From IMG/VR virus record IMGVR_UViG_3300013128_000014, positions 1 to 37,082 of that record: a stretch of DNA of 37,082 nt. The stretch is one strand, 5' to 3'. The translations under genes and the position numbers were made by a program. The stretch comes from a virus. How positions within the stretch are numbered: the stretch's first letter is position 1; each line of letters starts with the position of its first letter. The notes under the pieces were generated by a model. That model saw only the letters and a list, made by a program, of their open reading frames with translations. It did no database searches and had not been told where the DNA came from. Shown here piece after piece: positions 1-7,606 of this stretch.

Positions 1-254
1 CCGTTCAGAATGCGCATCGTAACGCGCTGGCCCATGACGGTTGCGACGGCAACTTGATGCCCCGGGTCGGCGCCAACCAATGCCACGCCGACAACGTCGT
101 CGCTGGCGATGGTCGTCGTGCGTTTGACACCGTTGTCAGAAGTCAGGTCTCGGACAAGGGTGTCGCCCGGCAAAAGCGGCGAAACATCCGTGTTGGTGAA
201 CGTCGCGCCAAGGTAAACCTGATCTTCTGTGGCCACACTGGCACAGTACACCAC
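1..254 (-). CDS. Partial minus-strand gene, possible virion surface/decoration-like protein
   Basis: An open frame on the minus strand runs from a stop at 306-308 down to the left edge, where it is cut off. The first usable start is GTG at 252-254 (a second GTG follows), with only a weak GAG ribosome site before it. The product is rich in Val, Thr, Ala and Gly. It contains PGDTLVRDLTSDNG, then VVGVALVGADPGHQVAVATV, a pattern of short beta strands resembling capsid-decoration or fibre domains; that resemblance is an inference. The plus-strand frame over the same bases gives an Arg/His/Cys-rich sequence typical of an antisense shadow, so the minus strand is judged to be coding. Beta-like sequence continues upstream of the GTG to the stop, so the true start is uncertain. 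It is divergent from every other gene in the window. Confidence 0.6.
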   Translation of the reverse strand, partial: MVYCASVATEDQVYLGATFTNTDVSPLLPGDTLVRDLTSDNGVKRTTTIASDDVVGVALVGADPGHQVAVATVMGQRVTMRILN

Positions 255-311
255 GGCGATCTCGTTGCCAACCGCGCCTACCGGGGATAGAGTGACGGGC
301 GGAGATCACCC

Positions 312-692
312 GTGCCTTCAAATCGCGTAGACCCACCTGGAAAGTTCTTCACACACCGAGACCTCACGGGTGCGCCTGCCGCCGAACCCGTCTTGTTGTC
401 GGACGCCAACTTCCCGCCATCCGGTGCACTGCACTGCACGGACCTTGCGACCATCCTGGTGTACTACAACGATTCGTCGGACGGTGTCGGCACCATTGAC
501 GTTGTTCCGCTGATTCGAGATGGCGTTAACGGTGTCTGGCTCCCGATGCCGGTCGTCCAACTTGCCGGACGCGCACCGCGGGTCATCCCAGTCTACGGTG
601 CCAATGAAGTTTTCCTCCGCATCAACGCTGTCGCAGGTGCGGGGAACAACGTGAAAATCCGCGCCGCTGCTGCTTCATTCACCTCGCGATAA
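312..692 (+). CDS. Small beta-rich protein upstream of portal, function unknown
   Basis: This is a 126-residue protein. The start is GTG at 312, chosen because a GGAG ribosome site lies at 301-304 with a seven-base gap. The sequence is rich in Val, Ala, Pro and Gly, with alternating hydrophobic stretches such as ATILVYYNDSS and IDVVPLIRDGVNGVWLPM that suggest beta sandwich structure. No family is recognised, and no signal peptide or membrane segment is seen. The gene ends four bases before the portal start, so translation is probably coupled. Its place at the head of the head operon suggests a virion or head-assembly part, but that rests on position alone. Confidence 0.75.
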   Translation: MPSNRVDPPGKFFTHRDLTGAPAAEPVLLSDANFPPSGALHCTDLATILVYYNDSSDGVGTIDVVPLIRDGVNGVWLPMPVVQLAGRAPRVIPVYGANEVFLRINAVAGAGNNVKIRAAAASFTSR

Positions 693-695
693 TCC

Positions 696-2480
696 ATGGC
701 GTCCACGAAGAACAAGACCCCGGTAGCCAAGGCCAAGGTGACGGAAGTCTCCGGCAGCACGGATGCGACTGAAAAGCTCCACGAGATCCTACAAAAGCAG
801 AAGGGTATCGACGGCATCCTCACCCCGCCGTACGACCCGACAAAGCTGGCAGGGCTGAGTGAGGGGTCGTCCATCCTGCCGCAGTACATCGAAGCTGTGA
901 CGACGAATGTGGACTCGTTCGGCCACGCCTACCTCCCCATCTTCGACCTCTCCGGGAAAGAGGCTACGCAGCGCATCAAAGATGCCATGGAGATCGAGGC
1001 GGTTGAGGGGTCCGCCCCGGATGTCATCCCGGAAATCGCGGACAACGTCGTGGATGGCAAGCTCCGACAGGTCCGCCTTCGCGCCAAGGTCGAGCTGAAC
1101 CTCCTGCGCCGGTTCTTCGGGTCCTGCTGCCCGGACTACAGCTTTGTCGAGCTGCGCATGCGAATGCGCCAAGACCAGTTGACCACCGGCAACGCATACT
1201 GGGAAGTCTTGCGGGACGCGCAGGGCCGCCCCTCCCGGTTCTTGCTCGCATCTTCAGTTTCCACTCGACTGGGCCCGCGCGACAAGTACCCGACCCAAGT
1301 CCAGGAGTGGACGCCGGTTTCCGACATTCGCTGGGTCCAGGTTCCCCAAGACCGGTACTTCCGGCGCTTCGTCGAAGTGAACCCGGTAAGCAACACGGTT
1401 GTCGTGTGGTTCAAGGAATACCAAGACCCTCGCGTTGTGTCGCGCATGACGGGCAGGGCGTACCCCGACCAAGCTGCGTTCGAGGCTGCAAAAAAAGCGG
1501 GCGAGTTGAAGCAAGAGGATAAACCCGCAACCGAGATCCTGCACTTCGTTATCCCCTCGTTGACCACACCCTACGGTGTGCCGCAGTGGATCGGCAACCT
1601 CACCGCTGTGCTCGGTTCACGCGAAGTGGACAGCGTAAATCTCTCGTATTTCGAGAACAAAACCGTACCCCCGCTGGCATTGCTGGTTTCGGGCGGACGT
1701 CTCGCGCGTGGTGTTGTGCCACGCTTGGAAGAGTTCATTGAATCGCAGGTGAAGGGTCGAAAGAACTTCCACAAGATTCTGATCGTGGAAGCCGAAGGCC
1801 AGAAAACTGCGGGCGGCACGAGCGGCATCGCGCCGACAATGAAGTTCGTTCCTCTGCGAGAAGCACAGCAGCAGGACGCTCAGTTCCAGGAGTATGACGA
1901 GCGGAACTGGGACAAGCTCGCGTCGAGCTTCCGCCTCCCCCGCATCTTGGTCGGGCGCGACCGCACATTGAACCGGGCAACGGCGCTCGCCGCCATTCGG
2001 TTTGCCGAAGAGCAGGTGTTCGAGCCGATCCGCAACCGGTTCGACGAGCTGATGAACCGGCGCATCTTGCCCGAACTGGGCATCTTCCACTGGCGCTTCC
2101 GCTCCAACACCCCGACGACCCGCGACCCGCAAATGTTGGCCGAGATCCTGGCGACCCTGTCGGAGACGGGCGCGTTCGTTGGGCGGGAAATCCGCCAGCT
2201 CGCGCAAGACGTGTTCAACCGGGAGTTCACGGACACCGACGCAGAGTGGGCAAACGAGCCGTTCGAACTGCACATGGCGAAGGTCCGCGGTGCGCAGGCC
2301 GCCGAGAAAAAGAAGAACGGTTCCGGGCGGTTGAAGGAAGCTGGCGATCGGCTGGAAGCCGAAGGTGCGCCCGCGACGGTGGATGATGGGCTGGACCCTG
2401 TCCACGGTGCGGGGAGGATCCAGGGGACCCCCTCGGGTACTGAGGACGACGACGGGATTGAAACCCCCGAGCTGGCATGA
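696..2480 (+). CDS. Portal protein
   Basis: The portal forms the dodecameric ring at the capsid vertex through which DNA is packaged and to which the neck attaches. The 594-residue length fits the larger portals of contractile-tailed phages. Near residues 58-80 is SILPQYIEAVTTNVDSFGH, the typical entry segment of the PBSX/XkdE-type portal fold. Residues about 411-455 carry FRLPRILVGRD followed by a long amphipathic helix (FAEEQVFEPIRNRFDELMN), the conserved portal stem region. The C-terminal 60 residues are charged and low in complexity. The start at 696 follows the previous stop by three bases with no clear ribosome site, suggesting coupling. The stop overlaps the next start as ATGA. The terminase genes usually next to the portal are not in the window. 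Confidence 0.93.
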   Translation: MASTKNKTPVAKAKVTEVSGSTDATEKLHEILQKQKGIDGILTPPYDPTKLAGLSEGSSILPQYIEAVTTNVDSFGHAYLPIFDLSGKEATQRIKDAMEIEAVEGSAPDVIPEIADNVVDGKLRQVRLRAKVELNLLRRFFGSCCPDYSFVELRMRMRQDQLTTGNAYWEVLRDAQGRPSRFLLASSVSTRLGPRDKYPTQVQEWTPVSDIRWVQVPQDRYFRRFVEVNPVSNTVVVWFKEYQDPRVVSRMTGRAYPDQAAFEAAKKAGELKQEDKPATEILHFVIPSLTTPYGVPQWIGNLTAVLGSREVDSVNLSYFENKTVPPLALLVSGGRLARGVVPRLEEFIESQVKGRKNFHKILIVEAEGQKTAGGTSGIAPTMKFVPLREAQQQDAQFQEYDERNWDKLASSFRLPRILVGRDRTLNRATALAAIRFAEEQVFEPIRNRFDELMNRRILPELGIFHWRFRSNTPTTRDPQMLAEILATLSETGAFVGREIRQLAQDVFNREFTDTDAEWANEPFELHMAKVRGAQAAEKKKNGSGRLKEAGDRLEAEGAPATVDDGLDPVHGAGRIQGTPSGTEDDDGIETPELA

Positions 2481-2749
2481 GCGACGCGGCCCTCGACAAA
2501 GCAGCGATGTTCCAAGCGCAGTTCTCGGAAGCCCAACGCCTCGGGCAAGACGGGAAGTTCCGGTGCCGCGCTGGGTGCAACCAGATTTTCGAGAACCAGT
2601 ACGGCATCCAAATCTGCCATGACAAGGCCGTCGCCATGACGATTTGCTTTCCGTGCCTGAACCGTTACGAGGTGATTCTCAGTCGCGGACCGACGGGCGT
2701 GGACATCAAATTGCGAGAACGCAGCATCGTCATCGTCGGCGGACGGTAG
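2477..2749 (+). CDS. Small cysteine-motif protein, possible zinc finger
   Basis: This is a 90-residue protein that starts inside the portal stop codon (ATGA). Cysteines are arranged as CRAGC near residues 30-34, then IC at about 47 and CFPC near 57-60. This C-x3-C ... C-x2-C pattern could bind one zinc ion. The rest is basic and ends in a hydrophobic strand (SIVIVGG). No family is recognised. Its position between portal and protease is one where head-assembly phages often carry small accessory proteins. A DNA- or protein-binding role is possible but unproven. Confidence 0.8.
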   Translation: MSDAALDKAAMFQAQFSEAQRLGQDGKFRCRAGCNQIFENQYGIQICHDKAVAMTICFPCLNRYEVILSRGPTGVDIKLRERSIVIVGGR

Positions 2750-2775
2750 ACATTGAGCGTGCGCATCTGTAGCAT
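2747..2775 (+). promoter_or_regulatory. Candidate sigma70-type promoter, near-leaderless
   Basis: TAGACA at 2747-2752 matches the -35 consensus at five of six bases. A 17-base spacer and TAGCAT at 2770-2775 (four of six) follow. The expected transcript start, about 2782, lies next to the ATG at 2784, and no ribosome site precedes that ATG. Found by eye only. Confidence 0.4.
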
Positions 2776-2783
2776 CCAACGAA

Positions 2784-3134
2784 ATGGAGCAGCTGCGTAA
2801 CGTCGATCACGAAAAGTTCATCCCACTCGTCCGCTCAATCGCTGATGTGAAGCTGTTGCAGCACAAGCTGAGCGAAACCGTGAAGGAATCGTTTACGCTC
2901 GACGCCATTCGGAACCCCGGCAGGCCGGTCGTGGGCACCCAGGCCGAGGTGAAACGCCGGGCCGAAATCTGTTTGAAGTGGTTCCGCGTGATGCGGGCCG
3001 ACATGGGGTACAGCACCGAGCGCGCCCTCGACTTCTTGGCTGCCGCCTTGCGCACCGAGTTGGACGGCGGCAAGTGGGAGCCGCCCGTGCAGGTCACCGC
3101 CTGGGGTCCCGATGCTTTGAAGCCGAAGGAATAA
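2784..3134 (+). CDS. Hypothetical helical protein between portal and protease
   Basis: This is a 116-residue protein of mixed charge, mostly helical in appearance, with segments such as DVKLLQHKLSETVKES and EVKRRAEICLKWFRVMRAD. No family is recognised. The start codon at 2784 lacks a ribosome site, but a promoter-like pair sits just upstream at 2747-2775, so it may be read from a leaderless message. It ends four bases before the protease start and is therefore in the same unit. A small capsid-assembly or packaging accessory is the most natural guess from position only. Confidence 0.8.
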   Translation: MEQLRNVDHEKFIPLVRSIADVKLLQHKLSETVKESFTLDAIRNPGRPVVGTQAEVKRRAEICLKWFRVMRADMGYSTERALDFLAAALRTELDGGKWEPPVQVTAWGPDALKPKE

Positions 3135-3138
3135 CGTA

Positions 3139-4098
3139 ATGAGCACCAAGGAATTGATCGAACGTGCCCGCCAGGTAACCGCGGAGATCCGCAAGTTCAC
3201 CCTGGTCGCTGACCCGCTCCCGACCGTCCGGGTTGCGAACCCCAGCAAAGCAACAGAGGCTCTTCGCAAAGGCGAGTCTGTTGCTGTGATTTCCCCAATC
3301 GATCGGCGGTCGCGCGTGGGGAAACATCAGTTCCTCGTGGGTGAAGTCGATGGTGGGGCGCACGTTTTCGCGGTTGTCACCACCGAGAAAGCCCTGCGTT
3401 TTGAGTGTGTGGACGACATCCCCGAAGATGTCTGTGCTACGATTGACCCTGCCACACTCGCAGCACACGGCGATGCGACACCAGTACATGTCGTCCCCCT
3501 CACGATGGTCGCGGGCTTCGCGACGCCTGTCGCAATCAACGCGCCGTTTGGCGACAGTGTCTTTGGTCCGGCGATCGACATGGCGCGGGCGGCGATGCCT
3601 GAGCCCACGACTCCAGTGGCGAAGCAGGAGACCCCGCTTCCTGTCGCGGCGCATCAAGATGCGGTCGCGTTTTACAAGAGCCTGGGCGTCAACAGCCAGG
3701 AAGTGCGCCTCATCAAACGGGACGTGCTTGAAGAGCGGTTCGTCCTGGGCGTCGTCCTCGAACCGGAGACAATCGACTCACAAGGTCACGTCTACAACGC
3801 AGAGGAAGTTCGCAAGGCGGCCCACAATTTTCTGGAGATTCACGCCCGAATGGGCCTGATGCACAAGCAGGACGTGACCGGGAAGATCAAGATCCTGGAA
3901 TCTTTCCTCGCCCCTGCCGACATGTTCATCGACGGGGTCACTGTGAAGAAGGGCACCTGGTTGTTGGGCGCCCGGATTCTGGACAATGAGCTGTGGGACG
4001 GGGTGAAGAATGGGAAATTCAACGGATGGTCAATCGGGGGAACTGCGATTGAGAGCGTTGAAGAGTTCGACCAAATGCTTGCATCGTTGACGATCTGA
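3139..4098 (+). CDS. XkdF-type prohead serine protease with extra N-terminal domain
   Basis: The protease matures the capsid by cleaving scaffold and head proteins. The last 140 residues match the XkdF-like family: LGVVLEPETIDSQGHVYNAE, then GLMHKQ with a candidate catalytic His at about 242, then KGTWLLGARI and GKFNGWSIGG with a candidate Ser at about 298. The first 180 residues form an extra region of unknown fold, not typical of the family. The protein ends (LASLTI) soon after the Ser motif, before the EVSLVDRPANK segment that normally follows; that segment begins the next gene at 4133. The start ATG 3139 lies four bases after the previous stop. Family assignment is from motifs and context, so the catalytic residues are proposals. 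Confidence 0.87.
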   Translation: MSTKELIERARQVTAEIRKFTLVADPLPTVRVANPSKATEALRKGESVAVISPIDRRSRVGKHQFLVGEVDGGAHVFAVVTTEKALRFECVDDIPEDVCATIDPATLAAHGDATPVHVVPLTMVAGFATPVAINAPFGDSVFGPAIDMARAAMPEPTTPVAKQETPLPVAAHQDAVAFYKSLGVNSQEVRLIKRDVLEERFVLGVVLEPETIDSQGHVYNAEEVRKAAHNFLEIHARMGLMHKQDVTGKIKILESFLAPADMFIDGVTVKKGTWLLGARILDNELWDGVKNGKFNGWSIGGTAIESVEEFDQMLASLTI

Positions 4099-4132
4099 CG
4101 TTTAAGCTGTAGTTCTATACGGGACCACACCA

Positions 4133-5548
4133 ATGGCAACTCAACTTCGTGAACGAGTCCAGCGAGCTTTGCAGAAAGCAAAGGTCGTTGTTGCTCGTCT
4201 CAGCGATTTCGACATTGAAGAAGTCTCACTGGTTGACCGCCCCGCAAACAAACGACCTTTCATCATACGGAAAAGGGAGGATGCCCTCATGGCCCGGAAT
4301 AACAGCGTCTCGATTTTGAAGGGACTCGCGTCCCCCTTGGAAGTTCTCGCCACTGTCGTCACCAAGCTCGACGCGGGCGTCAACGCTGAGCAGTTGGCCG
4401 CTTTGCAGGACCGTGCTCGTGGGTTGGCTTCCGACCTTCGCGACCTGGTTCCTGGCGCAACGGGCGAGACTCCGAAGGCGACCGTCCTTCTGACCGAGAT
4501 CGCAACCAAGGCTCTCGAAGACCTGACCGGTCTGGCCGAGAAGTTGAAGGGTGGCACGCTTCCCGAGGAAGAGTTGGCCGCTCTTGAGAAGCAGATCGCT
4601 TCCATCGCAGAATCCCTCTCGGCTTTGGGCGAGAAGGTTGCAGCTGTCCAGGCTGCTGGTGCTGATGACGGCGCTGCCGCTCCCACCGGAACGGAGTCCA
4701 CCGAACCGCCTGCAACCGAGCCTGCCGCCGAGCCTGCCGCTGACCCGGCACCGGCTGGTGAGCCTGCCGCTGACCCGGCACCGGCTGGTGAGCCCGCAGT
4801 GTCCGAGCCTGCCGCGGAGCCAACAGCTTCGGCTGCGCCCCTCCCGCCGCTCGATGTCTCGGAAGTTCTCACGGTTTCCGAGGAACTTGCCGGGATGGTT
4901 GACGCCATGACCGGTGGCGCCATGACGCAGGAAGCTGCCGTCGCGCTCCAGAAGCGTTTCGACGACACGTTCCTCCGGGGCGGTGTGACCATCGACACGG
5001 GTGACATGGAGACGCTGGAGAAGGTCGTCGCCATGCTCGCCAAGATCATGGGCACGGACAAGTCGGCAGTTGAGAAGCGTGCCGAGGTGGTGAAGGCCGC
5101 ATTGACCGAGATCGCCGCAGACCTGCGCGACATCGGCCACTCGGTCAAGGGTGCCGAGAAGGTGGCAACTGCCGTCTTCAAGCGAGCCGCTGGTCTCCAG
5201 TTGGCCGTGGCGCACCTCGCCAAGAACCTCGACCCAGCTCAGCCTGCACAGCCTGCTCCCGCTGCTGGCGTGGACGTGGCAGCCATCACCGCCGCTGTCA
5301 CCGCGGCAGTCGCCAAGGATTTTGATGAGAAGTTCGTGATCCCGCTTTCAAAGCGGGTCGCTGACCTCGAAGTCAAAAACAAGAATCTTGTGGACGAGAA
5401 CGCCGACCTCCGCGCGAAAGTGCAGAAGTTCGACAACGCGCCCGCAGGATCTCGCGCATCCACCCCGGCAGGAAATTCTCAAATCGACGATGCTGCTGAC
5501 ACCAGCACGTTGTTTCCGATGAACTACAACGCCGAACGGATGAGCTAA
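4133..5548 (+). CDS. Probable capsid scaffold protein with XkdF-like N-terminal segment
   Basis: This is a 471-residue protein between protease and capsid, the usual scaffold position. Residues about 23-45 hold FDIEEVSLVDRPANKRPF, the segment that closes XkdF-type protease domains in related phages. The rest is acidic and helical with long Ala/Glu/Leu runs (TEIATKALEDLTGLAEKLKG) as expected for scaffold coiled coils. The middle, about residues 180-240, is a Pro/Ala/Glu linker containing two perfect ten-residue repeats (EPAADPAPAG). The C-terminal part has a second coiled coil (KRVADLEVKNKNLVDENADL). The start at 4133 has no clear ribosome site; TATAC at 4116-4120 could be part of a weak promoter. 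A protease-substrate or delta-domain role is inferred. Confidence 0.8.
   Translation: MATQLRERVQRALQKAKVVVARLSDFDIEEVSLVDRPANKRPFIIRKREDALMARNNSVSILKGLASPLEVLATVVTKLDAGVNAEQLAALQDRARGLASDLRDLVPGATGETPKATVLLTEIATKALEDLTGLAEKLKGGTLPEEELAALEKQIASIAESLSALGEKVAAVQAAGADDGAAAPTGTESTEPPATEPAAEPAADPAPAGEPAADPAPAGEPAVSEPAAEPTASAAPLPPLDVSEVLTVSEELAGMVDAMTGGAMTQEAAVALQKRFDDTFLRGGVTIDTGDMETLEKVVAMLAKIMGTDKSAVEKRAEVVKAALTEIAADLRDIGHSVKGAEKVATAVFKRAAGLQLAVAHLAKNLDPAQPAQPAPAAGVDVAAITAAVTAAVAKDFDEKFVIPLSKRVADLEVKNKNLVDENADLRAKVQKFDNAPAGSRASTPAGNSQIDDAADTSTLFPMNYNAERMS
4731..4790 (+). repeat. Two perfect 30-bp tandem repeats in scaffold linker
   Basis: Bases 4731-4760 and 4761-4790 are identical. They keep the frame and encode EPAADPAPAG twice within the flexible linker. 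Partial copies of the same Pro/Ala/Glu pattern flank them, consistent with slippage expansion. Confidence 0.9.
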
Positions 5549-5666
5549 TCTCAAATTCCCCTTGGTGACTTTATCGACAAACGTCGGTACAGTCGCCAAG
5601 GCAAGGTCAACAAACTCAGATTCACTGACCAAGTCAACAAGACGAAACGTACAAGGAGCACAATCA
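5549..5666 (+). promoter_or_regulatory. Capsid gene leader with weak promoter candidate
   Basis: This 118-base gap precedes the capsid gene. GTGACT at 5565-5570 and TACAGT at 5588-5593 are 17 bases apart and could form a sigma70 promoter. A ribosome site AGGAG lies at 5654-5658, eight bases before the ATG. An in-frame TTG at 5562 would extend the capsid by 35 residues but has no ribosome site. The promoter call is weak; the ribosome site is clear. Confidence 0.3.
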
Positions 5667-6602
5667 ATGGCTATGGATAACCGCAAACTCCTGGCAAAAG
5701 CGGACCTGGATACCGCGGGTCTGGCCGCTGGTGGTCTGTTGCAGCCTCAGCAAGCAGACCGATTCTTCCGCGTGATGGTGAAATCTGCTGTCCTCATGCA
5801 GCAGATCAATGTCACCCCCATGCGTGGCCCCAAGGAACGCCGCGACAAGACCCGCTTCGGGTCGCGCGTTCTCAAGCCGGGCGTGGAATCGCAGGCGCTG
5901 GCCCTCAACGACCGCTCCAGGCCGGATCTCAGCTTCATCGAGCTGGATGCCAAGCTGGTCAAGGCCGAAGTCCGCATGTCGGACGAGGTCCTTGAAGACC
6001 AGATCGAGCGTGGCGCATATCAGCAGACCATCATCGAGACGCTGGCTCAGGCCGTCGCTCGCGATGTGGACTTCCTGATCTCGCAGGGCGACACAACGTC
6101 GGCCAACCCGCTCCTGGCTGTGCTCGACGGCTTCATCCGGCAGGCGACTTCAAACGTCGTCGTTGCTGGTGGCGTCGCCCTCACCCGCCCGGTCCTCCGC
6201 GACATGTTGAAGACCCTGCCCGACGAGTTCGTCTCGGATCGTCTGGCGTACTTCACCAATCGCCAGGCACTCGCGGACTACAACGATTCGTTGGCTGTCC
6301 GTGAAACGGCCCTGGGCGATACTCGCATCGTTCAGAACCCCGGCCCGGCTGGTGTGTACCAGGGCTTCCCGATCGTCCAGGTCCCGGAGTTCCCGAACAA
6401 CCTGGGTGGTGGCACCAACCAGACTGTCGCGCTCTTGACCGAGCGTGAGAACATGCTGCTCGGCATCCACCGTGAAATCCGCGTCCGCATGGGCGAGGAC
6501 ATCTCGGCAGGCCAGGTCATCATTGTGGTGACGATGCGTCTCGACGCGCGTTACATGCACGAACCCGCAGTTGTGAAAGCAACTGGCGTTCTCGGCGTCT
6601 AA
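5667..6602 (+). CDS. Major capsid protein (HK97 fold)
   Basis: This protein forms the icosahedral shell. The start at ATG 5667 is chosen over the upstream TTG at 5562 because AGGAG lies eight bases before it, giving 311 residues. The N-terminus GLAAGGLLQPQQADRFFRVM and the following FGSRVLKPG, then AEVRMSDEVLEDQIERG, match the capsid family found in contractile Bacillus- and actinobacterial-type phages, where 'adopts a GGLLxPxQAxxFI' opening is typical. The helix around AQAVARDVDFLISQGD is the expected spine helix, and NLGGGTNQTVALLTERENML belongs to the peripheral domain. No delta domain is present in the protein itself, fitting a separate scaffold upstream. Confidence 0.92.
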   Translation: MAMDNRKLLAKADLDTAGLAAGGLLQPQQADRFFRVMVKSAVLMQQINVTPMRGPKERRDKTRFGSRVLKPGVESQALALNDRSRPDLSFIELDAKLVKAEVRMSDEVLEDQIERGAYQQTIIETLAQAVARDVDFLISQGDTTSANPLLAVLDGFIRQATSNVVVAGGVALTRPVLRDMLKTLPDEFVSDRLAYFTNRQALADYNDSLAVRETALGDTRIVQNPGPAGVYQGFPIVQVPEFPNNLGGGTNQTVALLTERENMLLGIHREIRVRMGEDISAGQVIIVVTMRLDARYMHEPAVVKATGVLGV

Positions 6603-6653
6603 TCCACGCTGAACGACAACACCATTCGCTGACCCAAAACAGGAGCAACACAG

Positions 6654-6980
6654 ATGCCAATTACCGTAACGACCCACAGCATTGGCGGGGCTTCCCCCTC
6701 GGCACCGCTGTACCACACTCGCCTGAACGTGGTGCTGGACAACTCGTATCCCACTGGTGGGTACTTGCTTGGTCTCCAGGACCGCATCGGCGCAGGCAAG
6801 GCCATCATCTCGGTCCAGTGCCGAGGTGTGGTGACTTCGTCCGGCGCCCCCGACACACGCAGCTACGAGTACAACGCAACCACCGACAGGCTGGTTGGGT
6901 TGACTTCCTCGCGTGCAGAGGTTGCGGCTGCTGTGGATCTCTCCACGGTCACCGTGGAAGTTCTCGTCACCGCGAACTAA
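6654..6980 (+). CDS. Small beta-rich protein after capsid, possible decoration protein
   Basis: This is a 108-residue protein immediately after the capsid gene, started by ATG 6654 with an AGGAG ribosome site about ten bases upstream. It is rich in Thr, Ser, Val and Gly with alternating hydrophobics (LNVVLDNSY, AIISVQCRGVV, STVTVEVLVTAN), which suggests a compact beta barrel. The size and place fit head decoration or stabilisation proteins, but no specific family is recognised. A strong hairpin terminator follows within 35 bases, so this gene probably closes the highly expressed capsid unit. Confidence 0.82.
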   Translation: MPITVTTHSIGGASPSAPLYHTRLNVVLDNSYPTGGYLLGLQDRIGAGKAIISVQCRGVVTSSGAPDTRSYEYNATTDRLVGLTSSRAEVAAAVDLSTVTVEVLVTAN

Positions 6981-7012
6981 GCAATCACGCGCAAGCGTGA
7001 CGGTGGGAAAAG

Positions 7013-7047
7013 CGCCCGGCTGGTTGACCAGTCGGGCGTTTTCTTTT
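7013..7047 (+). terminator. Rho-independent terminator after capsid unit
   Basis: An 11-base-pair stem, bases 7013-7023 with 7028-7038, contains a single G-T pair and closes a TTGA loop. It is followed by TTTTCTTTT. The shape is that of a classic intrinsic terminator. It lies between the decoration candidate and the neck genes, so it would reduce expression of the downstream structural genes. Confidence 0.88.
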
Positions 7048-7100
7048 ACGCTCCAGTCTTCCATGCGGACTGTTCCGCACAAAGCAACAAGAGGTCACAC

Positions 7101-7595
7101 ATGTCGAATGTCCTGTTTGCCCGAGTCGAGCCGTTGGACCCCAAGCGGGGCCGTACCACACAGAACGTCCACTTCGCAGGAACCTTGTTCCGCGGGGGTG
7201 CGCAACCGATCTGGTACAAAGTCACAGCCGAGCTTGCCGCCAAGCTCACGCAGGAGGAACAGCCGAGCGGCGCTCCCATGTTCCAAGTTGTGACCGAGGA
7301 CGAGAAGATCGCGCGTGACCAGGCTGAACAAGCCCGCCGCTTGGTTGCGATGGGCATGATTTCCGAAACGATTCAGCAGACCGCCACCGGTCGCCGCCAG
7401 GAGATCGACTTGACTCCGGCCACGGCAGCCCCAGCGCCCGCTGCCGCAACCGGCAAGCAGCCACGCCGACCGCGCGCAGGTGCCGTGCCCACGGCGGAAG
7501 AGCAAAGTGCCGCAGCGGCAGTTGCTAGTGGTGGGGGTGGTGGCGACCTGACAACGGCTTCGTTGCCCGGCGCTTCTGTTTTGTCGGACGAGTAA
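7101..7595 (+). CDS. Hypothetical protein with Ala/Gly-rich C-terminus, neck region
   Basis: This is a 164-residue protein, started by ATG 7101 with a GAGG ribosome site near 7090. The first 95 residues contain a possible small beta domain (NVHFAGTLFRGGAQPIWYKV) followed by a helix (DEKIARDQAEQARRLVAMGM). The last 60 residues are low in complexity, rich in Ala, Pro and Gly, with a run of five Gly near residue 148. It lies between the capsid unit and the head-tail connector. No family is recognised; a head or neck accessory is the best guess from position. Confidence 0.82.
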   Translation: MSNVLFARVEPLDPKRGRTTQNVHFAGTLFRGGAQPIWYKVTAELAAKLTQEEQPSGAPMFQVVTEDEKIARDQAEQARRLVAMGMISETIQQTATGRRQEIDLTPATAAPAPAAATGKQPRRPRAGAVPTAEEQSAAAAVASGGGGGDLTTASLPGASVLSDE

Positions 7596-7606
7596 GCGCG
7601 GTCCAC

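Noticed and set aside
54-290. Plus-strand 78-residue reading frame at the left edge
   Set aside because: Arg/His/Cys-rich composition typical of an antisense shadow, no ribosome site, and the opposite frame reads like real protein.
4141-5223. Long minus-strand frames (360 and 329 residues) opposite the scaffold gene
   Set aside because: They arise from the low-complexity GC-rich coding strand. Their Ser/Ala/Arg-rich translation and lack of ribosome sites mark them as shadows.
5562-5666. Longer capsid N-terminus from TTG at 5562
   Set aside because: No ribosome site there. AGGAG precedes ATG 5667, and capsid homology begins after it.
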